Shown here piece by piece: positions 30,168-39,230 of a stretch of DNA of 64,000 nucleotides. The first letter of the stretch is position 1, and every line of letters starts with the position of its first letter. Made by a program: the position numbers and the translations under genes. The notes below the pieces were generated by a model, which saw only the letters and a program-made list of their open reading frames with translations, did not search any database and had not been told where the DNA came from. The DNA comes from Amycolatopsis sp. NBC_01488 (GTDB taxonomy: Bacteria; Actinomycetota; Actinomycetes; Mycobacteriales; Pseudonocardiaceae), in assembly GCF_036227105.1 (NCBI RefSeq), contig NZ_CP109434.1:7412501-7476500 (forward strand), given 5' to 3'.

Positions 30168-31894
30168 AGAAAGCCCATCGGCTGGCCGGAGCCGTGCTGC
30201 TCGCGCTGGCCGCGGTGACCGTCGCACCGGCAGCGGCAGAAGCGAGCTGGGTGCCGGAGCCGGAGCCCGCGACCTACGGGCACAGCCAGCCGACAGCCGC
30301 GTCCGTCACGATGGACGACGGCGTCATGCTGTCCACACAGGTGGTCTATCCGACCGACCCGGCCACCGGTGCGCGCGCACCGGGCACGTTTCCTGTCCTG
30401 CTTTCCCAGACCCCGTACGGCATGGCGGGCCCCGATCCGCGGGCCGGCGGTGCCTACTTCGTCGAACGCGGGTACATCTACGTCACGGCCTCGGTCCGGG
30501 GCACCGGCGCCTCGGGCGGGCAGCTGGACTGGTTCGGCGCGCGGCAAGGCCGCGACGGCGCCGCGCTGGTCGGCTGGGCAGCTCACGGTCTCCCGGGCTC
30601 CGACGGCAACGTCGGCCTGGACGGCTGTTCCTACCTCGGCGTCGACCAGTGGTACACCGCGGCCGAGGCCGGGCCGCACTCGGCGCTCAAGGCCATCGCG
30701 CCGTTCTGCACCGACTCCGAGATGTACGAGGACCTCGCGACGGTGGGCGGCGTCCCGACCACGTTCATCCCGTCGATCGCCCACGCCTTCCCGCGCGGGC
30801 CGCAGGACAACCCGCAGACCGATCCCCTGTCGGTCACGGTCAACGACCTGACCACCGGCGGCGCCCGGTCGTACGACAATCCCTACTGGCACGGACTCGA
30901 CGTCCAGGATCTCATGCCGCGGATCGTCGCGAACGGAATTCCCGCGTTGAGCGAAGCGGGCTGGAAAGACCTGTTCCCCGGGGGCAGCATCGGCGCGTAC
31001 GTGGCCGCGCAGAACGCGTACTTCCACCGGCCCGTGACCGCGCCGATCGCCGCCGGGCAGCGGGTGACCGGCCGGTACCACGCCGTCGTGGGCCCGTGGA
31101 CGCACGGCGAGCACGTGAACGAAGACGTGCTCTCGAACATCCGCAAGGAATGGTTCGACACGTGGTTGAAGGGCCGGCCGACCGGCATGGCGAACACCAC
31201 GAAACCCTTGCACCTCTTCCAGAACGGCGGCGACCGCTGGGTCGACACCGCGGCCTGGCCGCCGTCCACCGGCACCGGTACGTACTACCTCGACAGCGGC
31301 AACGCTTTGACGACCACCCGGCCCACCGCTGCCGGGACCGACGAGATTTCGTCCGCGCTCACCTACACCACCACGCCCCTCGCCCGGGACGCGGTGCTGG
31401 ACGGCCCGATCGACGTCAGCCTGTACCTGAAGTCGACCACTCCCGACGCGTACGTGGCCGCGACCGTCAACCTCGTGTCGCCGACCGGCGTCGTGACGAA
31501 GGTGTCGGACGGCGGCCTCCTGGCGAGCCTGCGCGAACTGGACACCCGGCAGAGCTGGTACGGCAGCGGCCACGCGCTGATCCAGCCGAGTCACCCGTTC
31601 ACCCAGGCGAGCCAACGACTGCTCACGCCGAACGAGACCGTGAAGATGGACATCTCGGTCCTGCCGAACTTCACCGTGCTCCCCGCCGGCTACCGGCTCC
31701 AGGTCGTGCTGAACAGCCAGGCACCGGCCAACTTCCACTTCCAGCTGGCCCCGACACCGCAGCAGAAAGCGCACCTCGGCTCGGGGCAATTCAGCATCAG
31801 CCGGGCCCCGTGGGCGCCGTCGTCCATCACGGTGCCGCTCGCCGCGCCGGCCTCCTTCACCACCAGCCCCGTCACCTGGGGACCGTCTTCCTGA
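30164..31894 (+). CDS. CocE/NonD-family hydrolase, secreted (576 aa)
   Basis: Paralogue of the preceding gene with a cleavable signal peptide (KKAHRLAGAVLLALAAVTVA, cleavage after AEA). Nucleophile elbow DGCSYLG (about residue 155) has Cys where Gly or Met is usual. The catalytic His is probably in GPWTHGEHVNE. The C-terminal jelly-roll domain (DGPIDVSLYLK, LPAGYRLQVVLNSQ) is complete. The intracellular/extracellular pair plus an exporter suggests that one substrate class is hydrolysed on both sides of the membrane. GAAGGAG precedes the ATG, which overlaps the upstream stop by ATGA. Confidence 0.88.
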   Translation: MKKAHRLAGAVLLALAAVTVAPAAAEASWVPEPEPATYGHSQPTAASVTMDDGVMLSTQVVYPTDPATGARAPGTFPVLLSQTPYGMAGPDPRAGGAYFVERGYIYVTASVRGTGASGGQLDWFGARQGRDGAALVGWAAHGLPGSDGNVGLDGCSYLGVDQWYTAAEAGPHSALKAIAPFCTDSEMYEDLATVGGVPTTFIPSIAHAFPRGPQDNPQTDPLSVTVNDLTTGGARSYDNPYWHGLDVQDLMPRIVANGIPALSEAGWKDLFPGGSIGAYVAAQNAYFHRPVTAPIAAGQRVTGRYHAVVGPWTHGEHVNEDVLSNIRKEWFDTWLKGRPTGMANTTKPLHLFQNGGDRWVDTAAWPPSTGTGTYYLDSGNALTTTRPTAAGTDEISSALTYTTTPLARDAVLDGPIDVSLYLKSTTPDAYVAATVNLVSPTGVVTKVSDGGLLASLRELDTRQSWYGSGHALIQPSHPFTQASQRLLTPNETVKMDISVLPNFTVLPAGYRLQVVLNSQAPANFHFQLAPTPQQKAHLGSGQFSISRAPWAPSSITVPLAAPASFTTSPVTWGPSS

Positions 31895-31917
31895 AAGTCC
31901 GCAAGGAAAGGACCACG

Positions 31918-33261
31918 ATGACCCCCGAACCCGCCGCCACCGCTCCCGCACTCAGACCCGACGACCCAGACCCGGCGCGCCGGCTGCGGCGAGTCGTCGC
32001 CGCCAGCCTCGTCGGGACCACCATCGAGTGGTACGACTTCTTCGTCTACGCCTCGGCCGCCGGGCTGGTGTTCAGCAAGCAGTTCTTCCCGGCGCTGGAC
32101 AGCACGGCCGCGCTGCTCGCCTCCTTCGCCACGTTCGGCGTCAGCATCGCCGCCCGCCCGGTCGGCGGCGTCATCGCCGGGCACCTCGGGGACCGGTTCG
32201 GCCGCAAGGGCGTCCTGGTCGCCACGCTCGTGCTGATGGGCCTGTCCACCGTCGGCGTCGGCCTGCTCCCGGGCTACGACGCCATCGGCATCGCCGCGCC
32301 CGTCCTGCTCGTCCTGCTCCGGCTCCTGCAGGGCCTGTCCGCGGGCGGCGAGTGGGGCGGCGCCGCGCTGATGGCCGTCGAACACGCCCCACCACGACGG
32401 CGCGGCTACTTCGGCTCGTTCCCGCAGATCGGCGTCCCGATCGGCCTGCTGCTGGCCAACCTCGCCTTCTTCACGGTGTCGGCGTCGACCACGAAGGACC
32501 AGTTCCAGGCGTGGGGCTGGCGCATCCCGTTCCTGCTCTCGGTCGTGCTGATCGGGGTCGGGTTCTTCGTGCGCGCACGGGTTGCCGAAAGCCCGGTCTT
32601 CACCGAGCTGCAGGAACGCCGGAGCCGTCGCTCGGCGCCGCTGAAAGTGTTGTTCCGGACCAGCTCCCGCGAACTGATCGTCGCGATCGGGCTGTTCATC
32701 GCGAACAACCTGATCGGGTACATCCTGATCGCCTTCATCACGTCCTACGGCACGCGGACGCTGAAGCTGTCCAGCACGACCATGCTGCTCGTCAGCATGG
32801 TCGGCGCGGTCGCCTGGGGTGTGTTCACCCTGCTCGCCGGCCGCTGGTCGGACACCTGGGGCCGGCGGCGGACCTACCTCGTCGGCACGCTCGCCCTGGC
32901 CCTGTGGACGTTCCCGTTCTTCCTGCTCTTCGACACCCGGTCCGTGCCGCTGCTGCTCGTGGCCGTCGTCGTGCTCGCGTTCGGCCTGGGCCTGACGTAC
33001 GGACCGCAGGCCGCGGCCTATGCCGAGCTGTTCCCCGCCGCGATCCGCTACAGCGGCGTGTCGTTCGCCTACGCCTTCGGTGCCGTCCTCGGCGGCGGTT
33101 TCGCGCCGCTGGTGGCGACCTGGCTGGTCGGGCTGACCGGCACGTCGCTGTCCGTCTCGGCCTACATGCTCGTGGCCTGCCTGATCACGCTGGCCGCTGT
33201 GCTCGCGCTGCGGGAACGCACGGCCGAGGAACGGGAGGCATTCGTCGTCGCCACCGGCTGA
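31918..33261 (+). CDS. MHS-family MFS transporter (447 aa)
   Basis: Twelve-helix metabolite:proton symporter. TIEWYDFFVYASAAGLVF in the first helix is the signature of the MHS group (KgtP, ShiA, ProP-like). GDRFGRKGVL in loop 2-3, RLLQGLSAGGEWGGAAL in helix 4-5 and PRRRGYFGSFPQIG after it complete the pattern. Import of an organic acid or compatible solute is typical. RBS GGAAAGG lies 23 nt after the secreted hydrolase, so it is the fourth gene of that operon. It could take up the acid released by the hydrolases. It also sits next to the convergent catabolic cluster at 33-39 kb. Confidence 0.9.
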   Translation: MTPEPAATAPALRPDDPDPARRLRRVVAASLVGTTIEWYDFFVYASAAGLVFSKQFFPALDSTAALLASFATFGVSIAARPVGGVIAGHLGDRFGRKGVLVATLVLMGLSTVGVGLLPGYDAIGIAAPVLLVLLRLLQGLSAGGEWGGAALMAVEHAPPRRRGYFGSFPQIGVPIGLLLANLAFFTVSASTTKDQFQAWGWRIPFLLSVVLIGVGFFVRARVAESPVFTELQERRSRRSAPLKVLFRTSSRELIVAIGLFIANNLIGYILIAFITSYGTRTLKLSSTTMLLVSMVGAVAWGVFTLLAGRWSDTWGRRRTYLVGTLALALWTFPFFLLFDTRSVPLLLVAVVVLAFGLGLTYGPQAAAYAELFPAAIRYSGVSFAYAFGAVLGGGFAPLVATWLVGLTGTSLSVSAYMLVACLITLAAVLALRERTAEEREAFVVATG

Positions 33262-33283
33262 CCGAGCGGAACCGCCGGGGCCG

Positions 33284-34882
33284 TCAGCCGGTCGAGTGCA
33301 CGACCTCGCCCGCCACCACCGTCAGCTCGGACCGGATCAGCGGGATCCGGTCCACGGGGACGGCGAAGTAGTCCTCGCTGAGGACCGCGAAATCCGCGTA
33401 CGCGCCGGGCACCAGCCGTCCCCGGGTCGTCTCCTCGAAGCTGAGCCAGGCGCTGCCCGCCGTGTAGCAGTCCAGCGCCTGTTCCCGCGACATCCGGTGC
33501 TCGGCGCCCCGCCGGGCGGTTCCGTCCGCGGACCGGCCCGTGATCAGCCACCACAGCGCGAGCCACGGGTTGTGCGAGCAAGCGCGGGTGGCGTCGGTCC
33601 CGGCCGCGAGCGGGACGCCGGCGGCGAGCAGGTCGGCGATCGGCGGCACCGCGGCCAGGGACCCGGCGCCCCAGGCCCGTTCGGACGATGCGGCTTTGAA
33701 CACGTGGTGGTCGTCGAGCACCAAGCCGGCGCCGAGTGCCTTGAGCCGCTTCAGGTTCCGGGCGCTGATGCGGTCGCCGTGCGAGAGGGTGAACCGCAGC
33801 CCGCCCACCGGGATCCGCTCGTCGACGGCCTCCCAGCAGGTGAGGATCCGGTCGATGGATTCGTCGACGACGGCGTGGATGTTCACCGGCCAGCCGCGTT
33901 CGGCGGCGTGGGCACAGATCCGGTGCAGCTCGTCGATCGCCGCGTCGGAGATGGCGAAGTCTTCGAGGCCTTCGAAGTCGTGACAGCCGAAGTGCACCAC
34001 TTCCCCGATGCCGAGGAAGGCCAGCATCGGATCGCCGAACCGGGAGGGGGTGTGGCGCATCCAGTCCACGAGCTGGGCGTACTCCTGGCCCGGGTCGGTG
34101 GCGGACAGGAAGAGCCGCATCCGCATCGAGAGGCCGCCCTCGCGCCACAACGCGAACAGCGGCTCGTACCGCTGCGGCGGCATCCCGAACCCGCCGGCGT
34201 CGACGAGCCCGGTCAGGCCGAGCGCGTGCAGGTCGGCGAACATCACGGCGGTGGACCGGCGTTCCTCCTCGGGCGTGGCCGGCGGCACCGCGGAGAGGAC
34301 GTGGTTGAACGCACCCATGCCGAAGACCCGGCCGGTCGGCTCGCCGGTCACCGGATCGCGTTCGAAGCGGCCACCGGGCGGATCCGCGCTCGCGGCGTCG
34401 ATCCCGGCCGCGCGCAACGCTGCCGAGTTGAGCACCGCGGCCTCGTACAGCGCCTGCACGTACACCGGGTGGTCGGTGGTGACGGCGTCCAGTTCGGCCC
34501 GGGTGGGCTCGCGGGATTCGGGGAACTGGCACGGGTGCCAGCCCCCGACGACGCGGATCCAGTCCCCCGGCTCGGCCCGCCGGGCCGCGGCCCGGATCGC
34601 GCCGAGCCCGGCCGCCAGGTCGGGCACATCCGTCCAGCGCAGCTCACGCGCCCAGCTCGCCCCGCCGCGCACGGCGTGCATGTGCCCGTCGATCAAGCCC
34701 GGGATCAGCCGGCGGCCGCCGAGGTCGATCTCCTCGGCACCCGCGCCGGCCAGTTCGCGGATTTCGGCGTCGGTACCGCACGCCACGACGTGGCCGTCGC
34801 GAACGGCCAGCGCGGTCGGTTCGGGCCCGGCGGGCCGGTTTGCCTGGGGCCACACGAGGCCGTTGACGAAGATCCTGGTCAT
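33284..34882 (-). CDS. YtcJ-type amidohydrolase (Amidohydro_3, 532 aa)
   Basis: Metal-dependent amidohydrolase. The N-terminal metal site is GLIDGHMHAVRGG, the middle has WPVNIHAVVDESID and TLSHGDRIS (two further His), and the C-terminal Asp lies in AAGTDATRACSHNPW. The final beta-sandwich contains LVPGAYADFAVLSEDYF. No signal peptide, cytoplasmic. ATG 34882 is preferred over TTG 34900 because of GAGGTGA before it. It lies 10 nt after the next amidohydrolase and is the last gene of a five-gene minus-strand operon starting at the dioxygenase 39111. Substrate is probably an amide, imide or N-formyl compound, not determinable. Confidence 0.88.
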   Translation of the reverse strand: MTRIFVNGLVWPQANRPAGPEPTALAVRDGHVVACGTDAEIRELAGAGAEEIDLGGRRLIPGLIDGHMHAVRGGASWARELRWTDVPDLAAGLGAIRAAARRAEPGDWIRVVGGWHPCQFPESREPTRAELDAVTTDHPVYVQALYEAAVLNSAALRAAGIDAASADPPGGRFERDPVTGEPTGRVFGMGAFNHVLSAVPPATPEEERRSTAVMFADLHALGLTGLVDAGGFGMPPQRYEPLFALWREGGLSMRMRLFLSATDPGQEYAQLVDWMRHTPSRFGDPMLAFLGIGEVVHFGCHDFEGLEDFAISDAAIDELHRICAHAAERGWPVNIHAVVDESIDRILTCWEAVDERIPVGGLRFTLSHGDRISARNLKRLKALGAGLVLDDHHVFKAASSERAWGAGSLAAVPPIADLLAAGVPLAAGTDATRACSHNPWLALWWLITGRSADGTARRGAEHRMSREQALDCYTAGSAWLSFEETTRGRLVPGAYADFAVLSEDYFAVPVDRIPLIRSELTVVAGEVVHSTG

Positions 34883-34892
34883 CGCGGTCACC

Positions 34893-36197
34893 TCAGGCAA
34901 CCGCCGGCGCCAGCAGGCGGTCCCGCGACGCGCGAGCCAGTTCGCGCACCGCCGCCAAGTCGTGCCGGACGAGCCGGCCGTCCCGCTTGACCACCCGGCC
35001 GGCGATCAGCACGGTGTCGACGTTCTCGTTGTCCGCCAGGGTGATCGCCGCCGGCAGGTGGTTCACCGGCGCCAGGTTCGGCCGGTTCGTGTCGAGCAGG
35101 ACGATGTCGGCCTGCTTGCCCGGGGTCAGCGAGCCGATGCGGGCCTGGAGACCCAGTGTGCGCGCGCCTTCGATGGTGGCCATCCGGACGACGTCGCGGG
35201 TGGTGATCGTCAGTGCCGCCAGTGACTCGCCGCGGGACAGCGCGACGTGGTGCTGCCAGCCGCGCTCGGCTTCGAGCGTTCCGCGCATCTCGGCGAAGAG
35301 GCTGCCACCCACCCCGGACACGACGTCCACGCTCAGGCTCGGCTGCACCCCGGCCGCGCACAGCCGGCCGGTCGCCGGGTAGCCGTGGCCCATCTGCATC
35401 TCGACCCGCGGGGAGATCGAGGCGTGCCCGCCGGTTTCGGCGATGAGCCGCAGTTCGGCGTCGGTGCAGGTGTTGCAGTGCACGTAGATCAGGTCCGGGC
35501 CGAGCAGGTCCCGCCGGTGCAGTTCGGTGATCGACCGCTGCCGGCCCAGCAGCCCGACGCCGACGTGCATCGACGTGCGGATGCCGAGTTCGCGGGCGAG
35601 CCGGAGGTCGGCGACGGTGTCTTCGATCGGGCCGAACTCCGGTCCCATGCTGGCGAGCGCGAAGCCGACCAACCCCGAGCAGGACTCCGCGACGCGGGCC
35701 ACGTCGCGGGCGTACCACCCGGCAGGCGGCCCGCCCGGGTTGCCGTAGCCGAACACGGCCCGGACGCCGGAGTCCACCAGGCCGCGCACCGCTTCGTCGG
35801 CGTGCTCGGGACTGCGCATGATGTGCGCCCAGTCCAGCACCGTGGTGATGCCGGCGTCGACGGCCTCGAGCGCGCCGAGCAGCTCGGCCGCGTAGACGTC
35901 CTCCGGGCCGAACCGCGGGCCGAGCGTCAGCAGCATCCGGTCGATGTACTCGCCGAGCGTCCAGTCGGCCGCGATCTGCCGGAGCGCGGCCTGCCAGAGG
36001 TGGCGGTGGGTGTCCACCAGCCCGGGCAGCACGATCCGGTCGGTCGCGTCGATGACGCGCGCCCCCGCCGCCGGGATCCCCTCGCCGACGGCCACGATCG
36101 TGTCGCCTTCGATCAGCACGTCGCCGCGCGGCAGTTCGCCGATGCCGGGATCGACGCTGTAGACGGTGCCACCCTGGATGAGCGTTCTCTGTGTCAT
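34893..36197 (-). CDS. ATZ/TRZ-like amidohydrolase (434 aa)
   Basis: Amidohydrolase of the cytosine deaminase/chlorohydrolase (SsnA, ATZ/TRZ) group. Metal ligands are in LPGLVDTHRHLWQ, TSMHVGVG and YVHCNTCTD, and the catalytic Asp in SLSVDVVSG. The C-terminal small domain is RIGSLTPGKQADIVLLD...DTVLIAGRVVKRDGRLV. It is clearly paralogous to the enzyme at 43910-45325 (same HRHLW motif, same C-terminal RVVKRDGRLV). GGAGGT precedes ATG 36197. Likely reaction is hydrolytic removal of an amino, alkylamino or halogen group from a heteroaromatic or related ring, feeding the ring-cleavage dioxygenase in the same operon. Confidence 0.88.
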   Translation of the reverse strand: MTQRTLIQGGTVYSVDPGIGELPRGDVLIEGDTIVAVGEGIPAAGARVIDATDRIVLPGLVDTHRHLWQAALRQIAADWTLGEYIDRMLLTLGPRFGPEDVYAAELLGALEAVDAGITTVLDWAHIMRSPEHADEAVRGLVDSGVRAVFGYGNPGGPPAGWYARDVARVAESCSGLVGFALASMGPEFGPIEDTVADLRLARELGIRTSMHVGVGLLGRQRSITELHRRDLLGPDLIYVHCNTCTDAELRLIAETGGHASISPRVEMQMGHGYPATGRLCAAGVQPSLSVDVVSGVGGSLFAEMRGTLEAERGWQHHVALSRGESLAALTITTRDVVRMATIEGARTLGLQARIGSLTPGKQADIVLLDTNRPNLAPVNHLPAAITLADNENVDTVLIAGRVVKRDGRLVRHDLAAVRELARASRDRLLAPAVA

Positions 36198-36220
36198 CGT
36201 CGACCTCCGGTCCGGGACGG

Positions 36221-37192
36221 CTATCGCCAGGTGCGCGTGTCGGGCGGGACATCGCCGACAGTCAGCACCGTGCCCGCCGTGACGATCTCGAAGGCGTCCG
36301 GGAGCAGCTCCGCGACGGCCTTCTTGAGCGGGAACCCGCTGCAGTGCATGGGCGCGACCAGCTTCGGGTCGTACGCGGCGAGGGCTTTCGCCGTGTTGTC
36401 GATCCGGTGGGCGCTGATCCCGGGGTGTCCGGTGTGGAACCCGCCGAGGACGCCGTAAAGCGTGTCGGTGCCTGTGAGGCCCCGCATGTGGTCGACCGAG
36501 CTGACCACGCCGCGGTGCCCGCACGGGTCGATGACGATCAGGCCGTGGCCCTCGACGTCGATGCCGAGCACCTGGTGGTCGTTGATGTCGTCGGCTTCGA
36601 CGTGGCCGTCCGCGTGGACGCACAGGCGTCCGGCCGGCGCTTCCCGCTCGAACTCGGCGCTGGTCTTCATCTCGCCGGAGGTGAGCAGGCCCGGTCCGAG
36701 CGGTACCGGGTCCCGCGCCTCCATGAGGTGCCCGCCGGCGGCCCGGATCCCTTCGCGGGTCAGGCCGATGTTGATCATCGGGAGCGTGGTGTGCGGCTTG
36801 ACGATCATCCGCGGGTCGAACGCGTCGGGGTGCGCGAGGACCGGGGTGGGGTGGCCGATCGCTTCGAGCACGCCGTTGATGCCGCCGAAGTGGTCGGGGT
36901 GGCCGTGGCTGAGCACCACCGCGTCGACCTCGCTCAGGTCGACCCCGAGGTGCCGCGCGTTGTGCAGCACCACCGGCGCCGTCAGCCCGGCGTCGAACAG
37001 GATCTTCGTGGAACCGTTCTCGGTGAACGTCTCCACGAGGAAGCACAAGCCGTTCTCGGCGAGCAGTTCGCCGTAGCGGGAGCTGAAGTGCTGGTCCATG
37101 TTGTATCGGCGGACCCGGGGGCTGGAGGGCAGCAGGATGTCGATGAAGTTCTCGTCGAGGACGGTGATGCGGGCGCCTGCGCAGCGCGTCAT
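36221..37192 (-). CDS. MBL-fold metallo-hydrolase (323 aa)
   Basis: Metallo-beta-lactamase fold with the HxHxDH motif in VVLSHGHPDHFGG (about residues 95-107), later ligands in DPCGHRGV and GGFHTG, and a C-terminal PMHCSGF. The long N-terminal region (MDQHFSSRYGELLAENG) and overall layout resemble the MBL proteins related to 7,8-dihydropterin synthase (DHPMP) annotation. Likely a lactone or ester hydrolase acting in the same pathway. Reaction unknown. AAAGG precedes ATG 37192. It lies 20-24 nt from both neighbours, inside the operon. Confidence 0.85.
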   Translation of the reverse strand: MTRCAGARITVLDENFIDILLPSSPRVRRYNMDQHFSSRYGELLAENGLCFLVETFTENGSTKILFDAGLTAPVVLHNARHLGVDLSEVDAVVLSHGHPDHFGGINGVLEAIGHPTPVLAHPDAFDPRMIVKPHTTLPMINIGLTREGIRAAGGHLMEARDPVPLGPGLLTSGEMKTSAEFEREAPAGRLCVHADGHVEADDINDHQVLGIDVEGHGLIVIDPCGHRGVVSSVDHMRGLTGTDTLYGVLGGFHTGHPGISAHRIDNTAKALAAYDPKLVAPMHCSGFPLKKAVAELLPDAFEIVTAGTVLTVGDVPPDTRTWR

Positions 37193-37212
37193 GGTCTCGC
37201 CTTTCCGGGTGG

Positions 37213-38196
37213 TCACGAACGGGATTCCGGGACGATGACGACGCGACCGGGAACCTGGTCCGCCACCGCGGAATACGCTTTCTGCCCGTCTTCGAGGCCG
37301 AACCGGTGCGCGACCGGCAGCGGCCGGAACTCGCCACGCTCGAAGTACGGGGTGAGCAGGGTCAGCCGCTCGGCCGACTCGGTGACGTCGAGCTTGCGGC
37401 TGTCGGCGCCGAGCAGCCGCGCCTCCCGGTGGTAGAAGTCCGGCAGGTTGATCTCCACCGTCGGGGTGCCGACCGCGCTGATCACCACGAGCCGGCCGCG
37501 CTGGGCCAGTGCCCCGAGCGCCGCCGCCGTGGTGACGCCGCCGACCGCGTCGTAGACGACCTCGGCGCCCCGGCCGCCGCTGTGCTTCAGCAGCGTGTCG
37601 GCGACCTCCGCCGAATCGGTGAAGGGCACGAACTCGTCCACGATCTCGGCCGCGGGAGTGCCTTCGGCCGGGGCGAACCGGTCGACACCGAGCACCCGGG
37701 CGCCGCGCGCGCGGGCGATCTGGGCGACCGCGCCGCCGACCCCGCCGGCGATCCCGAAGACCACGACGGTCTCGCCCTCGCCCAGCTGCGCGACCTCGAC
37801 GGCGCCGAGCCAGCCGATCACGAAGTTGACCCCGACCGCCGACGCCTCCTCGAAGCTCAGCCGCGCGGGCTTGCGAGCCAGCGCACCGACCGGGACACGG
37901 ACGTACTCCGCGTGCGAGCCGTCGAGGGTGAAGCCGACGTCGCCGCCGGTGCCCCACACTTCGGCACCACGCCACTCCGGCGGCCCGTCGACGACGATCC
38001 CGGCGAAGTCCCGGCCCGGTGTCCGGGGCAGCACGGTGTCTTCCATGCTGCCGGCGACGTTCTTCAGGTCGGACGGGTTGACCGAAGCGGACCGGACGGC
38101 GACCACGGCCGTGCCGTCGGTCGCGACGGGATCGGGCACCTCGGCGACCCGCAGGACATCAGGACCGCCGAACCGGTCGAAACGAAGCGCACGCAC
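37213..38196 (-). CDS. Zinc-independent MDR/quinone oxidoreductase (327 aa)
   Basis: Medium-chain dehydrogenase/reductase of the NADPH:quinone reductase type. GroES-like N-terminus with ASVNPSDLKNVAG in place of the zinc-site region, and nucleotide-binding VVFGIAGGVGGAVAQIARARGARV (in two strands) around residue 150. The structural-zinc cysteines are absent. GTG start at 38196. Probably reduces a quinone or enone produced by the pathway (for example maleylacetate-like or hydroxyquinone intermediates). A paralogue is encoded at 49167 in the second catabolic cluster. Confidence 0.9.
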   Translation of the reverse strand: MRALRFDRFGGPDVLRVAEVPDPVATDGTAVVAVRSASVNPSDLKNVAGSMEDTVLPRTPGRDFAGIVVDGPPEWRGAEVWGTGGDVGFTLDGSHAEYVRVPVGALARKPARLSFEEASAVGVNFVIGWLGAVEVAQLGEGETVVVFGIAGGVGGAVAQIARARGARVLGVDRFAPAEGTPAAEIVDEFVPFTDSAEVADTLLKHSGGRGAEVVYDAVGGVTTAAALGALAQRGRLVVISAVGTPTVEINLPDFYHREARLLGADSRKLDVTESAERLTLLTPYFERGEFRPLPVAHRFGLEDGQKAYSAVADQVPGRVVIVPESRS

Positions 38197-38235
38197 TTAA
38201 CTGTCCTTTCTGGACTCCGGACGGGGGAGCCACGG

Positions 38236-39111
38236 TCACCGGCGGGCCGGGTCGAGGGTGAAGGTCCATTCGACGGTCTGGAACGGCTCGTCCATTTCGG
38301 TTCCGTCCGGCGCGGTTTCGCCGGCCTCGTGCGGCACAAAAGAAGTGACCAGGGAACGCTTGACACCGAACACCGCGTCCTGCTCGAGGTACGGGTCCCC
38401 GCGCCGGAACAACATGGTCACCAGCGGCTCGTGGCCCGGTGCGTGGAACCAGAAGTGGATGTGCTCGGGCCGCATCGGCGAGCGGCGCGCCGCGCGGAGG
38501 ATCTCGCCGCAGGGTCCGTCGGTGGGCACCGGGTAGTACCGCGGGACGATCGACCGGAACGAGAACCGGCCGTCGCGATCGGTCTTCAGCCAGGCCCGCA
38601 TCGCCGGTTCACCGTGCAGCTTGTCCGCCTGCTGGACGTCGTAGAAGCCCTCGCTGTCGCTGTGCCAGGTGTCCACGTCCGCCCCCGCGACCGGCCGGCC
38701 GCCGGCGTCCACGACCGTGCCGCTGAAGAACAACGGCATACCGGGGACCCCGCCGGAGATGTCGGCACCGTTCTCCGCGCGCGGCCTGCCCTCGACGTAG
38801 AACGGCCCGAGGAGGGTGGAATCGGTGGCTGAGCCGCTGCCGTGGTTGAGCTGGTCGACCAGCACACTCAGTCCCAGGATGTCCGAGAGCAGGACGAACT
38901 CCTGGCGCGTCGGGCTGCTGATCCGGCCGATCCGCTCCAGGAAGTCCACCGCGGTGAACCATTCTTCGCCCGTCAGCCGGACTTCACGGGTGAAGTCGTG
39001 CAAGTGCTGCACGAGTTTCACGAAGATCTCGCGCATCCGGTCGTCGGCGGCGCCGTCGAAGGTCTTCTGCACCTCGGCGGTGATGGTTTCCTCGGTCAGG
39101 TCGATCGACAT
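38236..39111 (-). CDS. Intradiol ring-cleavage dioxygenase, hydroxyquinol 1,2-dioxygenase-like (291 aa)
   Basis: Non-haem Fe(III) intradiol dioxygenase. The N-terminal helical linker/dimerisation domain (FVKLVQHLHDFTREVRL) is followed by the catalytic beta-sandwich with iron ligands Tyr in DSEGFYDVQ, Tyr in RYYPVPTDGP, and two His in RPEHIHFWFHA. Length and N-terminal domain fit hydroxyquinol or catechol 1,2-dioxygenases rather than protocatechuate 3,4-dioxygenase. First gene of the minus-strand operon, divergent from the LysR gene at 39231 that probably activates it. A similar enzyme is encoded at 48300. Confidence 0.92.
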   Translation of the reverse strand: MSIDLTEETITAEVQKTFDGAADDRMREIFVKLVQHLHDFTREVRLTGEEWFTAVDFLERIGRISSPTRQEFVLLSDILGLSVLVDQLNHGSGSATDSTLLGPFYVEGRPRAENGADISGGVPGMPLFFSGTVVDAGGRPVAGADVDTWHSDSEGFYDVQQADKLHGEPAMRAWLKTDRDGRFSFRSIVPRYYPVPTDGPCGEILRAARRSPMRPEHIHFWFHAPGHEPLVTMLFRRGDPYLEQDAVFGVKRSLVTSFVPHEAGETAPDGTEMDEPFQTVEWTFTLDPARR

Positions 39112-39206
39112 CGCTCGACTCCCTTCGTCCGGCCCCGGTGGGCCCCAACACTCCGAGCATCGCCCCGGGAGGTCATCTCGTCCAACGAAGAGTTTCGATA
39201 CACACC

Positions 39207-39224
39207 ATCTCCATGTGAGATAAT
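39207..39224. promoter_or_regulatory. LysR-type operator and leaderless -10 in the divergent region
   Basis: ATCTCCATGTGAGAT (39207-39221) is a dyad of the T-N11-A class bound by LysR proteins. GATAAT (39219-39224) overlaps it and lies 6 nt before the LysR GTG, so binding would repress the regulator while activating the dioxygenase operon on the other strand. Confidence 0.6.
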
Positions 39225-39230
39225 GCCGGG

